From Atriophallophorus winterbourni (lineage: Eukaryota; Platyhelminthes; Trematoda; Plagiorchiida; Microphallidae): a DNA stretch of 64,000 nt. A program made the translations under genes and the position numbers. Below the pieces are notes generated by a model. The model worked only from the letters and a program-made list of their open reading frames with translations. It did no database searches and was not told where the DNA came from. The stretch lies in assembly GCA_013407085.1 (NCBI GenBank), contig JACCGJ010000207.1:1-64000 (forward strand), written 5' to 3'. The stretch's first letter is position 1. Each line of letters begins with the position of its first letter. Below, one piece after another: positions 41,583-54,239 of this stretch.

Positions 41583-41645
41583 TCACTATTCTATGGTTAT
41601 TGTGAAACCAAAGATTTTTTCAGCATAAATTCTTGAATCTTACGG
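41583..41645 (+). mobile_element. CR1-like LINE 3' tail
   Basis: CTATGGTTATTGTGAAACCA, TTTTTTCAGCATAAATTCTT and GAATCTTAC match the 3' UTR end of CR1-like copies. It lies directly after the AAC tail of the preceding LINE. Confidence 0.5.
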
Positions 41646-42299
41646 TGAATCATTACACTGGCGAAATCCCCTCAGAAACTCATCACATTCATCTCAAAAT
41701 TACATGGTGTGACGCGATGTTTGAAGAACAAACTCTTCAACAACAATGTAATGCATATATTTACAATAAATTTTATTGAATAAATTAACAATTTGAGTGC
41801 TAAAGAAGAATACAATTTTATATTTTTCGCACTTTTGTTTTCTGCACTTTGAAATGTTCTATAAAGTAGAAATATAAAAAGTTGACTCTGGATTGATCGT
41901 TCGAAAACTTCAAGCAGGCAACGTGGGCAATGCTATGAAGTCAAACGTTTGCATATTTCAGAATTCATGATATATAAATATCATAATTAACTATTGATCG
42001 TCTACTTTTTATCTACCGGGACATTAGACAAAATACGAGTCCCGTTTTTCAGAGAACAAGTTCGTTGCATCTTAAATTCAAATAGAATGCAAAACTACAA
42101 TGATAAGTTTAAGGGATATTCTTTTTACTCTTTTCTTTACACTTCTAATCATAATTTTAGCAAAACGTTTTTAACAAGTGATAGGACAATGCTTTTGCCT
42201 TCGTCCAAAGTCCCATATCATCGAGTGTACCGCGTTAGTAACCAGTCACGCGTGTTTTCAATATACGTGCTTGTAATTCAAGAGCCACTGCAACTACGT

Positions 42300-43055
42300 C
42301 TATCGCAAAACATCACAGAAATTGTCACTCCTAAAGAGAAATTTTTCGGTAGGTTTCTCAAAACAGACATTGCCTGTATTATAAATACGTACATCAGGCC
42401 CACGATGGAATATGCGGTTCAAGCATGGTCGCCATGGCTTAAAAAGATGTTGCGACTTTGCAACGAATATATCATCGAGCTACCAAACTTGTCACTGAAC
42501 TCAGCCGGAAACCCTACAATGAGCGAATCAAAACGCTAAATTTATTTGATTATCCACGTCGTCGTCTCCGCGGGGATTTGATTCTGGTTTACAATATTTT
42601 GAATACCGGAAATCACCCTTTACAATGCTTATTGAATCTACGGAGCTCGCATAATACACGAGCTCACACATTTACTCTAACTGTCCCTCACTCGATACTC
42701 AATTGCAGACGACATTTTTGCCGTGCGAGTTTGTTTTACTTGGAACAATCTGCCAGATAATGTTGTAAACTCACCAAACCAGCAAACGTTCAAGAGAAGC
42801 CTTGATGCCTTTTTGACCCTAAACCCGTGCATCGAAGAAAACTATACATCTTAACACCATGCACCTACATTTGTTATCCCACCAATCGAAAACAATTTCT
42901 GCCCTTTGGATATTTACTTGATTCTTGAACTGCTCAGTAAGCAATCTAATCCCATTTTTGTTTGTTATATTATTCGTTGTTGTCATATTATTCTGTGGTT
43001 TTTTGTAAAGCTATATGCTTTATAGACCATTAAAATTGAATTGAATTGAATCAAT
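42300..43055 (+). mobile_element. CR1-like LINE, TTGAA-tail family, longer 3' copy
   Basis: Encodes NITEIVTPKEKFFGRFLKTD, TYIRPTMEYAVQAWSPWLKK, then frameshifts to [40 protein letters not shown] and [17 protein letters not shown]. The 3' UTR ends ACCATTAAAATTGAATTGAATTGAA. At least two frameshifts are present. Confidence 0.85.
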
Positions 43056-43719
43056 TAGTTAATGTTTACAAGATACATCTTTCTTCAACAAATACACAAA
43101 AACCTGCCATAAACTCAGCCAAGGATTAATAATTATTCTACGGAATGATCGCGTGTTTTGAGATTAGTTCGGATGAAACAAAACCGCTTGTGAATAATCC
43201 ATTGTGTCAAAATGAAAATAATAAAGCGTTTCCCATAGGATTTAGCAAAAATTGTCCTAAAACGACCATTTGAGATTTGCGAAAACAAATATAATATATT
43301 CAATGATTTCAATTTTTTAAGACAATAAAATTCAAGTTTGTGATTACTCTATTTGTTCTAATTGGTTGTGAAAAGGCAAATAAGCGTAGCCTGACCTTTC
43401 GTTTAAACAATTACAAGAAATTGAAATATAATGCTTGTTCTTCGAGTGACTGAGTGAGTTGATATTATGGTGAAATTCTGGTGAACACTATAGCATTTCC
43501 TATCGAAATATATCTCTTCCATTAAATTTAGTAAACAAGGCTCAATATCTTTTGAAAGAATATATTTCGTATCTAAGTTTATTTTCATGTGAGGAGCACG
43601 GATATGAACGACTTACAATTGTTAATCAATCAAGCACGACATTTGGAAATCGAACCATGAAGATGTTTCAAAAATTTCGAAGCGTTGACAATATTAGCAT
43701 TATTTTCACTAGATCACTC

Positions 43720-44080
43720 ACTCACTCAGTCCTCTCCGTGCCGGGTGCCACATGAGGCCAAGACAACCCCACGCCAGTGGTTCCGGTCTGTCGCTGCTTC
43801 CGTTGCCGTCTGCACCGTGAATCCTTGTGCATATAGTTCGCGTTCCAACGTTCTGCGCCAAGTTTCCTTGGGCCGTCTCCTTTTTCTTTTACCTTACCTT
43901 GCGTCTGCCAGGGAATGGCTACCTTCGTATGCGAACTGGGATCCATCCTGCAGATCTGTTGTCACATCGTTTCCGTAGCAATGTAGGTTTTAACAGGATT
44001 GGTTGCTAGCCGAACCCAACCCTCCTCCTTTCTCGATGGGCTTGGGACCGTCCTTAGCGTAGTGTTTTCAAAATAAAATA
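43720..44080 (-). mobile_element. RTE-like LINE C-terminus, decayed
   Basis: Minus-strand frames give WQTQGKVKEKGDGPRKLG and, in another frame, ATDRNHWRGVV, the usual ending of RTE-clade proteins. It is frameshifted. Confidence 0.6.
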
Positions 44081-44559
44081 CCCTAAGTAAATTGAACCTA
44101 CGTTTAAGGCGCACTCCAAATTGATCGTACTAAATCGTATTAATTACATGTCAACAACAATGACGAAAGCTCAAATTCAATTAGCTTGCTCAAATCATTT
44201 CTGGCACATTCTGCGATGAAATCGTTCTCCGAATATTTCAACCTATCTGTTCATTTTATGTGAATGATGATATGAACCGGGAGCAGTTGTTGCATCCGCA
44301 AGAATTAGTTGCTGTTACATCTCAGTGCACCAATGTAGAAACACTTTCATATAAAATGATACTGTCAAGGTTCGATGTGCATTGTCGATGAGCGATAAGC
44401 ACGAGCATTGTGATTATGTGTAGAACAGACTGAAGACGACAATCGAGAACCCGTAATGGAGTTTCGAGAGGATTGTATGAGAACAGTTCGGGTGACACTA
44501 TCAAACAATATGCAATGCGTTAAGGTATGTCGAAGGAGCACTGTGTGGTGAATGCTTGA

Positions 44560-44960
44560 AGCTTGCTGGTTGGCACGAATTCGACTGACAACTCAGATCG
44601 AAGTGACAACCGGGACGATATGCTACTGGACAGTGTTTTGGTTACCTGGTTTGCCTAAATAAGATAAGTGTGTGCTTCGTTCTTTGTCTTGTGAGTAATA
44701 ACCGCATTTCACCAATCGGCTTTCTCTTGTGTTGTGGGATTAGTATGTGAATGCGATTAGCGTTGGACACGTTGAGCTAGATGAAGCGAGACGCAGTCGT
44801 CAAGTAGCTGTGTCACGTGGTTATTGTTGGACCGGTGACTCGTTAAGGGGCAAAATGTTCACCAGCTGTCACATCCGACTTCTCTCCCCACCGCTACAAT
44901 ACGGTTATCACCAGATACTTGTTGAAATCAATGACTGAAGTACAGCTTCACCCCTAACGC
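44560..44960. repeat. Second copy of the LTR-like repeat
   Basis: GGTTGGCACGAATTCGACTG, ATAACCGCATTTCACCAATCG and GTTGTGGGATTAGTATGTG align in order with the repeat at 39.6 kb. The rest is diverged. Confidence 0.35.
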
Positions 44961-45174
44961 TGGATTCGACGATGGGAACGATATTCACAGATCCTTAGAC
45001 GGCAAATTACCTTCTCGCATCCCAAACCTTAGGTGGATTGACAGCGTAAAAACAAAGAATTGCTCCCTAAAGTTGATCTAAAGACTGTGTTTATCCTATT
45101 ACGACAGCACCTAATACACTAGCGATGTCATACATATAAAATGAAAAATGGTCATATCCCAAGAGATATCCATT

Positions 45175-45545
45175 TATAGAGAGTTAATTTCAGGAAATCC
45201 AACTTTGGGCAAACGGTACTTGCGGCACAAAGACGTTTGCAAAAGAGATGTGAAAGCTCTTGATATTGAACCTGCAAGTTATGAAGAACCTGTTTCTGAC
45301 GGCTCACTTCGGACGCACAGTGTAAATGCGTCAGCTTCGAGTTGGGAAGTGCAGATAATTTACTTGACTGTCAAACGTATACGACACAGACAACGTGCAA
45401 ATGTCACTGCTCAATTTAGTACTACTCATCGCTCTGAGCACTGTAGGAGAGATCGTTTCTACCCGAATCGAACTGTTTAATCATTTGAACCGCTTTGTTG
45501 AATACATATACATGTAAAAGGAGTGACCAACAATATCAACTATTA
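45175..45545 (+). mobile_element. Zinc-finger LINE C-terminal part
   Basis: Encodes GKRYLRHKDVCKRDVKALDI, then SYEEPVSDGSLRTHSV. The finger cysteines are partly lost (HRSEHCRRD). It ends near GACCAACAATATC. Confidence 0.75.
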
Positions 45546-45549
45546 CATC

Positions 45550-46335
45550 TATTTGTATGTGTATTCAACTATTTTTACGTTCTGAATATTAAAGTATCAT
45601 CAGGCTTGTAACTCGTTATACATGAATTTTTATCTTCGTCCAACTAATTATTTCTATTTGCAGTGATCGAGGGGACACATTATTCATTACGTCGTGTAGG
45701 ACACACCTGAAATGCAGGATATAATTAAAGTAGAATTGAGAGTATATCCGGTTACCGATAGTATCATTATTGGAAATGTCCTGTGGATGAATGCCAAACA
45801 CTGTAATTTTAACGAAATGTTTCGAAGTTCTTCTTCGCAAAGACTCGAATTGCGTGCTTCGCAATTAATCATGTTCACTCACAACATTCTAAACTTAAAA
45901 AATAAACATGTAAATTAAATTAACTTTCACTACTATTAATATCACATACCAGTGGGGTGGCATTATATTTCATACTAAAACAGTGGCCTAATTTTGTAAG
46001 GAATATAATGAAATATCTCCGTGTGAATTGACTTTCTTCGAAAACTTTACCGAAATTGTAAATGTTTCGAAAAACTATGTTGCAGATTGGTTGAACGAAT
46101 CCTGATTATCTGATTGGTCAGACTTTGACTTTAATTCAACGCCCAGGTCACGCTACAGTGGTATGTGCATACAACACATACTTGGATCATAAACAGTGAA
46201 ACTATTGTGTGGTATCTTTTCTTTTTATAATACGACAATCACCAATCAACAAATGGACTTTAATTTTAAAACAAAATCACGTTTACTTTGTCAACCAAAT
46301 CTGATCCGAACCTCAATGTATAAATAAATATTCAA
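45550..46335. promoter_or_regulatory. Upstream region of the potassium channel, no defined element
   Basis: The 5' flank of the K2P exon. It is AT-rich, with AAATAAATATTCAA just before the ATG. No TATA box or splice acceptor can be argued with confidence. A 5' UTR exon may lie further upstream. Confidence 0.25.
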
Positions 46336-47149
46336 ATGGATGAGCCAGATTTTGTGCTCTACACGCCTGTCCAAGCACACTCGGATGAATTTAGTGACAA
46401 CACAGAATGTGAACAGCAATTATCAAGAAAGCAAGCATGTTTGGAATGCTGGGGAAAGTTTGTGGTGTACTTGAAACGTTTTATAACATTTTTCCTTTCT
46501 CACGTTGGACTCGCCGTATTGGTACTTCTTTACGTCATAATGGGTGGATACGTTTTCTATTACGTCGAGCAAGGTTACGAATTACAAGTAAAAAATCTCA
46601 TGAGAGGGAAAAGATACAACCTGACACATGAACTTTTAACCTCGTGGCGTGCGTCCAATTTCGAGCTATGGGGCACTGTACGGGCACACGCGAACAAATC
46701 CATACAAGAATTTTTGGACAAAACTCCCGAATTTCTTGTGCTGAGAACTAACAATGAGTTGCGCGATAAACTTTGGGAAGGACTTTCTTGGTACTTGGCT
46801 GGTTTCGGATGGCCGCGACATATTATTCCCACATGGTGGTTTTTAAAATACTTCGATGCATACCAAAATAACTTAACCAGGTTTGAACAAGATTCGTTGA
46901 TGAATTATACAAGAGCTTATTTTAAAAACGAACGAAATTTTATGAATTTTACGGTCTATCTCGAGAGATCGATCGACGAAATGACTCGCCGTATGGAAGT
47001 GGAAATCGACAAAAAGTTGGAGTTACATGCACATGAACTTGTGAAAGCAATTAAAGATGATGGCTGGAACGGAGCCGACGGAGACGGCATGATCGACTGG
47101 ACTATTGAAAGTGGGATGTTATACGCTGTAACAATCATAACAACGATAG
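46336..47149 (+). CDS. Two-pore-domain potassium channel, first coding exon (partial gene)
   Basis: 814 bases from ATG to a G|GTAAGT donor in phase 1, giving 271 full codons. Residues about 51-76 form the first membrane helix (FFLSHVGLAVLVLLYVIMGG). Residues 77-253 form an extracellular loop with five N-x-S/T sites (about 95, 120, 179, 190, 204). Residues about 254-272 form pore helix 1 and the start of the filter (WTIESGMLYAVTIITTIG). In the K2P (TWIK) family the next residues are Y-G, so the intron splits the first selectivity filter. These channels carry background K+ current in the plasma membrane. The loop of about 175 residues is longer than the usual 50-80. I chose this ATG because it opens the frame after in-frame stops and precedes an acidic cytosolic N-terminus. 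I found no later exon in the remaining 17 kb. Confidence 0.85.
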
Positions 47150-47740
47150 GTAAGTTTTGTTTTTATAATTAATCGCTAGAAAGTGTGAGATAATTCTGAC
47201 TGTGTTCGAGTACCTCTTTTGAAGTAGCCACCAAATTAAAAAAAACAATCAATCCAATTACCCATTATCACAACATCAGCTTTTCAATGGAAATATCTAA
47301 TTATCATCCACTTTGCGCATAGACATTGAAGACTAGGTGCGACCTCGCTTGATTCGAGGATGTCATAATAAATCAAACAAAAGGGAGTAAATTCTTACGG
47401 GTGTCATAAATCCCACGAGTTAGGGGAAGTAAAGCCGATGAGTCTGAAAATACCGTACCCCGTAGGCACACAGTCTCTAATTGTTATATCTAACATCCCT
47501 GTAATTTCGTAGTATCAGTCCCATCAGGCACTTTGCGGTAGTTCTCGACATCGTTTAGTCAATTCTCGAAAGACATTCACAAACATCTATGTCTAGCGAC
47601 CAGAAAACAATCGATTATATGCACCGATTTAACAATTATTTTTTATTAACTTTTGATTCATGTTAACTTTCTATTCTTGTGGATACACTAAACAACCGAT
47701 TATTCAATTAGTTGCCAGATCGGAAGCTTTACTGTTTCAT
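47150..47740 (+). other. Start of K2P intron 1
   Basis: Begins GTAAGTTTTG. No further exon, only blank sequence up to the 28S fragment. Confidence 0.6.
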
Positions 47741-47744
47741 TGTA

Positions 47745-47750
47745 CTTATT

Positions 47751-47785
<35 letters not shown>

Positions 47786-48620
47786 CACCCAGCTCACGTT
47801 CCCTATTAGTGGGTGAACAATCCAACGCTTGATGAGTCCTGTTTCAGGACGCTAGGAAGAGCCACCCCAAGCCAAGTTATCCTTGTCGTCACCCCTCCCA
47901 TTTACTGCTGGTGAAGCCAGATGGCCATTACGGTTCTTTCGAATTTAGCCCTCCCATACTGGCAGAGCTACGGGGGGATGTACTGAGTACCATAGCTGTT
48001 TTTACCCGCTGTCTTTTTCCGGGTTATGTATTCCCCTTTGGTTGCCGAGTACCCATACTTAACGTAGAAGTGATTTACTATGGCTTTCCACGTGGGGATC
48101 TTTCTTTCCTTTAATTCATCAACAATTTCTTGTAGCTTTTCCTCCCTCGAGCAACCTCGGATGTTCCATAACCCAGCTTTCACTATGGGGCAGGGAGGCA
48201 CACGATACCGGTTTGAGTTTCGCATTACCGTGCCTATGCCACCAACTACTTCCCTTCCCACCTCGTGGTGGACCGGTATCGAGAGGCTTATTTTCGAAAG
48301 AGTGACACTTGGAATTTTTATACTAAAGTAGTGGCTGGTCGGGCCGATCTACCCTAGTTGTCACCGTTAGCCGTCAAGCGTTGCCCCAAGACGTTGCCCC
48401 CGGGGACCATCGGGGAGGTGGTGACGCCCCCGGGATCCTTGTCGTAACTTTTCTGACACCTCTTGCTTCCTACTACGAATTTCAAAATCAAAAGTATCGA
48501 TAGGCCACGCTTTCACGGTTTTCATTCTTACTGAGCTCACCTTACGACACCCGTGTTACCATTTGACAGATGTACCACCCCACTCAAACTTCCCGCCTAA
48601 CATTGTCTTCAGAACGGGTT
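47745..48620 (-). pseudogene. 28S ribosomal RNA gene fragment, broken
   Basis: On the minus strand the segments 48620-48435 and 47889-47745 match conserved 28S rRNA from the region read GACAGGTTAGTTTTACCC back through the GTTGGATTGTTCACCCAC and GTGAAAGCGTGGCC motifs. It is not functional. A 545-bp element interrupts it, about 60 bases are missing near 48,540 where TACTGA joins GCTCACC, and many conserved positions are changed (for example GTTACGACAAGGAT where GTTACCACAGGGAT is expected). It is a dispersed copy, not part of a visible rDNA array. Confidence 0.85.
47890..48434 (-). mobile_element. Internally deleted non-LTR element inserted in the 28S fragment
   Basis: 545 bases flanked by the 11-bp direct repeat ATCCTTGTCGT at 47879-47889 and 48435-48445. 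Its minus strand opens with a GC-rich leader. It then encodes KAGLWNIRGCSREEKL, the typical first strand of an APE-type endonuclease, and jumps within about 25 codons to an unrelated tail that ends at a stop near 47,968. No reverse transcriptase lies between. This is the layout of a short internally deleted element mobilised in trans. The clade of the parent is not identified. Confidence 0.7.
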
Positions 48621-48624
48621 GCAC

Positions 48625-49860
48625 ATTATAATCGCGAGAACACCGATACGAATCCCGGGCCTTGCGACTTGACCAAGATACCGACACCCATAAAACCCTT
48701 CGGATGACGCCATATACTTAGCATCAAAAACTTTCCCCGCTTCACTGAATAAGCAAAAAACAATGAATATAAGTTTCCTCCCCCTATGTACTCCACTGAT
48801 TCACCTATTATTGATTGCACCATATTATACTAATGAACACACTTTTAACAAAACAGTTAAACACTCGAACTAAATATTCTTCACCACATTCATCAAAGAT
48901 ATTACCAGGAATTTTAATTCGATTAGGTATCCTACAGTCAAACAAACCAGTTAAAATTTACAAAATATATTCAAAAGCGATTTCCAACGAAACCGAAACA
49001 CTAATCTATGAAAGTTTTTCCGTTCCCAGTTCGATATCATTGCAAAACTAAAGATCGAAACTACTCATGACTGTTCACCGCAGATAGTTCACACAAAATG
49101 GGTTTGATATTGAACACATAATTTAAGATTTGCTAATTTGTGTTACCAACTTGTGCTTGTAATGCAGTGTGACGCTACAGGTAAATTAGACTGCCAAGCA
49201 TCTGCCGTCTTTTCATAATTGTTTAACGGAAATGTACACTCATGGATAATATCTTCATAAATCCGTCGTAGTTCTTGAATGATTTGAGCTCACGTGTGAG
49301 CTCGATGAGCTTCACTAAATATAAAGAAATGTGAGCGTAAATTGACACAAATTCATTTTATGACCAATCTCACTGTTGACATCATCGGATTTTTATCATC
49401 TTGGACGAATAATCATACTCGTAATATTGTAAACTACAAACTATATTAATCTGTGAATCTTTTCGCCTTTTATTAATCGTGGCATGACGAATCTTGAATT
49501 TTAAATCGCGTGATTTCGTTAAAATGTTTCGAGCCTTGTCGATCTACTTACACGTTTTGAGATGTGATTTAAGAGTACACGAATACATGCTTTATAAATC
49601 AGAGGATCTTTGTACGTACGCGCATCGAGAAATGTTTGATTCACTAACTTTACACATCAATGGGTCAAGTAATTTAGGAAAAGCGTTTTTACATTGAAGT
49701 CAAGCTTGTTAGCGCAATTTAAGAAATTATCGAAACCCGAATTCTCCCCATAATCCGGTGCAAAATAAGAACAGAAAATATACGGTAAAAATAATCGCGA
49801 GTGACTAGCAATTCTGTTTAGCAATTCACTTCTTACTGATGGATCTGGAAATAAGCATAG
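48625..49860. other. No feature recognised
   Basis: K2P intron, AT-rich; the first 200 bases might still be diverged rDNA (GAATCCCGGGCCTTGCGAC), but I cannot align them. Confidence 0.4.
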
Positions 49861-49864
49861 GCCT

Positions 49865-50205
49865 AGTAGTTTACAGTTGTTCTCCGAGCTGGCATAGTGA
49901 TCGCGAACGTTTCGTCACCAAACTAGATAATATCATCCGCGAAAATTCGTCGGTGATGTCGAAAATTCGTGCGACCTCATCTACTGCGATTGGATAAGCT
50001 TCTTGCATATTATCGTTGTGGGCGTGTTCTCATTGATCCATAGATACCATCGAATTTAACTTACTATTTGACTGACTACCATGCTCCAAGAAACACATAA
50101 ATGTGACGAGGTCTGCCCTTGGGGATGATTTCAGTTCCGTCTAGCAGTCAATTTGTGTTCGTGTATCCTTGTTTCGAGATTTCTTCCAGTCTGTCCGATA
50201 TAATA
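49865..50205 (-). mobile_element. Penelope-like element fragment, second copy, decayed
   Basis: Aligns in order with 2,727-3,145: GTTGTTCTCCGAGCTGGCAT, ACGTTTCGTCACCAAACTAG, TGCGACCTCATCTACTGCG, and the endonuclease part up to CTTCCAGTCTGTCCGATAT. An internal part of the endonuclease is deleted, and the right inverted end is missing. Confidence 0.65.
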
Positions 50206-50734
50206 TTTGTCGCAATCAGAAAATGAAACTTCCTCGTTGATTGCTAGTATTTAATAGTATTTGGAATAAGCATAAGCCAAATAGACATTGCATACCAGAC
50301 ATGCCATCAACAAAATTTTGATGTAAATTCTGCTGGAATATGCCTCAAGCAAATGCATTCGAAGAACTTGTTGAATCTGATTGTTGATTATTGAACTGAA
50401 TTTGAGTCTAGATAAAAACGAAAATTTTAGCAGCGACATTATAAGATGATTTATTTTGCAATATTACACAATGAGCGCAAAGTACAACATCGAAAGGCCA
50501 TTCTGTATAACCAACATTCGTAACGCTCAAAAATGCGGGCATTATTGTAGTTGGTTCCAATTAGCTGACGTTTCAGTTACGTGCCCTCGAGGTTTGTGGC
50601 CACGAGTCATACTGAGTCATATTCTGCTCTATGCGATTGAATACACATTGAAATCAGCTATACGGTGTGGTGATCTCAGAACCAATAGTTAGTTAATTCG
50701 ATAGTATATTCGAACGTAACGTCGTAACGTCGGA

Positions 50735-50830
50735 TTCAAGATTCAAGATTCAGGATTTTATGGTATAAAAGCTTACATGTACAACACCATAGAATATTCG
50801 TACAAAGACACAAAATATATCTAAAATTTG
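50735..50830 (-). mobile_element. CR1-like LINE 3' tail
   Basis: Plus strand GGATTCAAGATTCAAGATTC followed by TTTTATGGTATAAAAGC and ACACCATAGAAT is the reverse of a CR1-like 3' UTR with a GAATCTT repeat tail. Confidence 0.6.
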
Positions 50831-50834
50831 ATGC

Positions 50835-52165
50835 GCTAGGAAGATTGACTCTTTCTCGCTAGAAAAATGTATTGTATTGTCTTGATATGATAGAAAAATA
50901 TTCGTTAGGATAAATGTCGTTTGAAGTTGCTTCAGTAAGTTATATAAACAGTTTGTAAGGTGGAATTACTACGCATAAATATATCTAGTTTGTTCCTGAA
51001 AATCTTTTCACTAGATGTTTGTACAACGTCTGAAGTTAATAATGTGATAAAAATGATTGTTGCTTGATAGAGCCGTGTTTCAGTTCACTAACACTATCCC
51101 ACTCGTGGCTAAAAATTATTTGTCTTAAACAGGCAATAGCATTACGATTAAGACTCATGATCCATTAAACAGTGGTAATTTGCAACAATTTGATCCAATC
51201 AACCGTTAATCTTGACGATAAACAGCAGTGAGCCTAATGGAGTGGTAGTTGAGCAATCTTTTAGAGCCTAAACACACTGTTGTACATCATTTCGTGAAAT
51301 ATCACATTAGAAAAATGAGCCTTGCAATAATTTCGACTAATTTCTCATGACCAAAAGTCTATGCCGTTCGTAGGCGACCTTGAGCGGCATACGTTTACCG
51401 GGAGTGTCAAAATATCAACATCACCAAATTCTAATCACCAACAAAATAAAAATGTCCAAGACATGCGAATACATAGGTGGGCCAAATCATCCTCCCTTGC
51501 TTTAATTGGTCACCAAGTACGAGAATAATGGTTTATTCAGCTGAAACAGGTGCTTTCCGACGCAAGTAGAAATAATGACAAACCCAATAAATTATTTTTC
51601 ATACCTAACGAATCGAACAGTCGTTACTTATTGTCTGCCGACTTTAGGGAAGATCGTTCGTCTAAGATGAGCCGATTGTTTATCATTTAGACGTTGGTGC
51701 ACCACAAATTCATCCCTCGACCAAATACTTTTGAAACATCGATTTTGTTTCACTTGTTCCAATCATGTAGCGATCCGGTAGGCGGAATGGAAAAACGCGT
51801 ATTTGACACTACTGAGGAGACAAATCCGATCGTAAAAAATGTTATTTGTTTAAATATTCCGTTACTTTGTGAACGCAAGGCGATAAAAAGGCGTGAACTG
51901 TGCGTGAGATGGGAAATGTGGAATGAAATTGATGAAAAGTTTTGATCAAAATAAAAATAAAGGGAACAGAATTTAGGGAGATCATAGTGTTTCAATAAAC
52001 AAGTGAACAGTGGCAGGCACAACCTATTGAATTTCGGAAATGCAAGTGAATTATTTCTCGAATACACATTTATGATAGCCTCAAGAGTTTGCCTGCCTGT
52101 GATTGCTGATGTAGTTGATTGTTGAAGAGAGCTACTGTCAAACTATAAAAATACAAGTAACGTAC
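50835..52165. other. No feature recognised
   Basis: K2P intron, short frames only. Confidence 0.5.
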
Positions 52166-52169
52166 ACAA

Positions 52170-52360
52170 AAATCCATATTGGCATGCATTTCCATTATAT
52201 ATAGAACCTTCTACCGGTTTCAAACTGTTCGCTATCTTCAGGTAAGGACAGTGGGACCAGGCTGCGCCTGCCGTAAAGTAAAGAAGAAACATATTTCGAA
52301 CCTTAAAACTGCTGTTGGATAAGGCTGGCAAGAACAAACATTTCAGTCACATGTACACAC
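52170..52360 (-). mobile_element. Hammerhead retroposon, alpha, decayed
   Basis: The plus strand shows TACCGGTTTCAAACTGTTCG and ATCTTCAGGTAAGGACAGT, so the core reads CTGAAGA and the stem II halves no longer pair. The tail GTTGGATAAGGCTGGCAAG is shared with the copy at 28.1 kb. Confidence 0.6.
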
Positions 52361-52364
52361 GTAT

Positions 52365-54235
52365 TTGATTACAATTGCATCACATAATCACAAACCACGA
52401 CTGCTTTTCTGATCTATGCATTCAACGGAGCAGTTTTTTGAGGATAGAGCTCAGACAGGCCAAACCGAGCATTCCTGTTTTCACATGGTTACTATCTCGG
52501 CAATTTACCGTTAAGCATTGTGAATGGTAGCTTTAGTACAAGATTCTTTTAATTTGCTATGCTCAAGTCAATATAAATGAGGACAATCTTAAATATCAGA
52601 TTCACAAACTCAAAATAATTCAAAGTATGATATTGGTTGGTGAAAATTTGATGGGATAAGAATGGGTACAGTTGTTCTGTCAAATGTGTCTGTTTAACAG
52701 AAGCACTGATGGTTTTAAGTAAACTCGGGCCAGCATAGTATTATTTAACATAAATGTAACAACGACTCTTTGAAAATCGTATTTCTTGATGAAGAAAATT
52801 TCTAACTTTCGACTGTTACAGAGATACAGGAACAGATCAAATGTTCCAAAGCCAGTTTTAGCGGAAACGTGGTACTTAAACTTTCTCTGACTAGTACGCG
52901 ACTGGGTGTATTTTGTGTATTGCGTACATTTGACAACGTATGTGGTAAAACATCTTAATATTTGTCTGAGAAAGCCGAGTAAGCTGCACGCACACTTATA
53001 AGTGTTCTTGAAATACAGACTGATTTTGGAACCTCCACATAATCAGATAGCAAGATCTTTATCTGTTGAAATTCACTTAAGCATTCGACATACAAGTGCG
53101 TATGAGAACGGGAAGGATTTTCCAACACCAAAAATTTGGCAGTTGTGGAAATTGAAGCGCAGTTTTTTAAATTTACTTTGAACGCAGTTTGATTATGGCC
53201 GCTTGCTAAGATAAAATCCGATATCTAAACTTGTTCGCGATTTCGACCAATCATATATATAATATATATCTTATATATATATATATATATTATCTATCTA
53301 ATGTGTTTTTTGCCTTTCATTCTTCAATTCGTTTCTCCTCCGAGGATGTGTAGCTCTTATTTTTGCCGATTTGAGGCACGTTAACTGTTTCGCGTATTTC
53401 TGGAAAATGTAACCCTGATTATTAATTAGGCGTATTCCTGTACTACTTTGCCCCGTTAACTAAAAACCATTTTTAAAAGCAAAAGTAGGGAATTCATATT
53501 TGATCGGTCTATACTGACTATTATGTTTAGTTTATTGACCAACACTTATTCTTGGCTACTAGAAATTGAATAGCAATTAACAGCTTGCAATTTATACAGC
53601 TCTACCTCGAGTATTTCCGTGTTAAAAAATATTGATCGCCATCCGTGCTGTATTTCCCATGACATATAGAATTTTGAAAGATTTTAAGCAACGAGGCAGT
53701 TCGGAAAAAAGCAACGTCACAGTATGTAGTTGTATCGGTCTAGATGGCAAAAACACTCTTCTGTCTGAGAGTGTTTCCGCTTCAGTAGAAATGTCATCCA
53801 CAAAAAAATCAGATACAAGATGCCAAGATCACAGAAAGTTATGTGACAAGCGACAATTTGTGATTAATCGTTGGTTGTCAATTGCAAATTTGTGCATTTG
53901 ACTATCACCACGGATATTACAGCTCTTACTTAGGTACCCAAAAAAGAAGGATAGCTAAGAAAAACCTACAGTCTGTAAGTCACTTTGCTGACCATATGCG
54001 AACGCTCAAGCTTTCAGAACTGAGAATAATCGGAATACCAATCAATTCATCTCGAGGTAAATCGCTCAGTTTTGTGGATCGAGAATTTAGAGTGCGTTGA
54101 AATATACGTTATGATTAAATTAATTCACCTAAGTTCTTTAAAACTCAGAAAACTCTTAAACGTTTATGATACAAAAGTAATTAGCTCAAAAAACCACAGG
54201 ATGATGAGATACATGGAGTGAAGAAATGTAAGGCC
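52365..54235. other. No gene recognised; holds the TA microsatellite
   Basis: Frames of 72-89 codons at 53,632 and 53,882 show no domain. Confidence 0.5.
53252..53292. repeat. TA dinucleotide microsatellite
   Basis: Mostly TA units with a small internal interruption. Confidence 0.9.
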
Positions 54236-54239
54236 TTCT

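Noticed and set aside
47968..48331. Frames at this locus as host genes
   Set aside because: They lie within the 545-bp retroelement flanked by target duplications in 28S rDNA.
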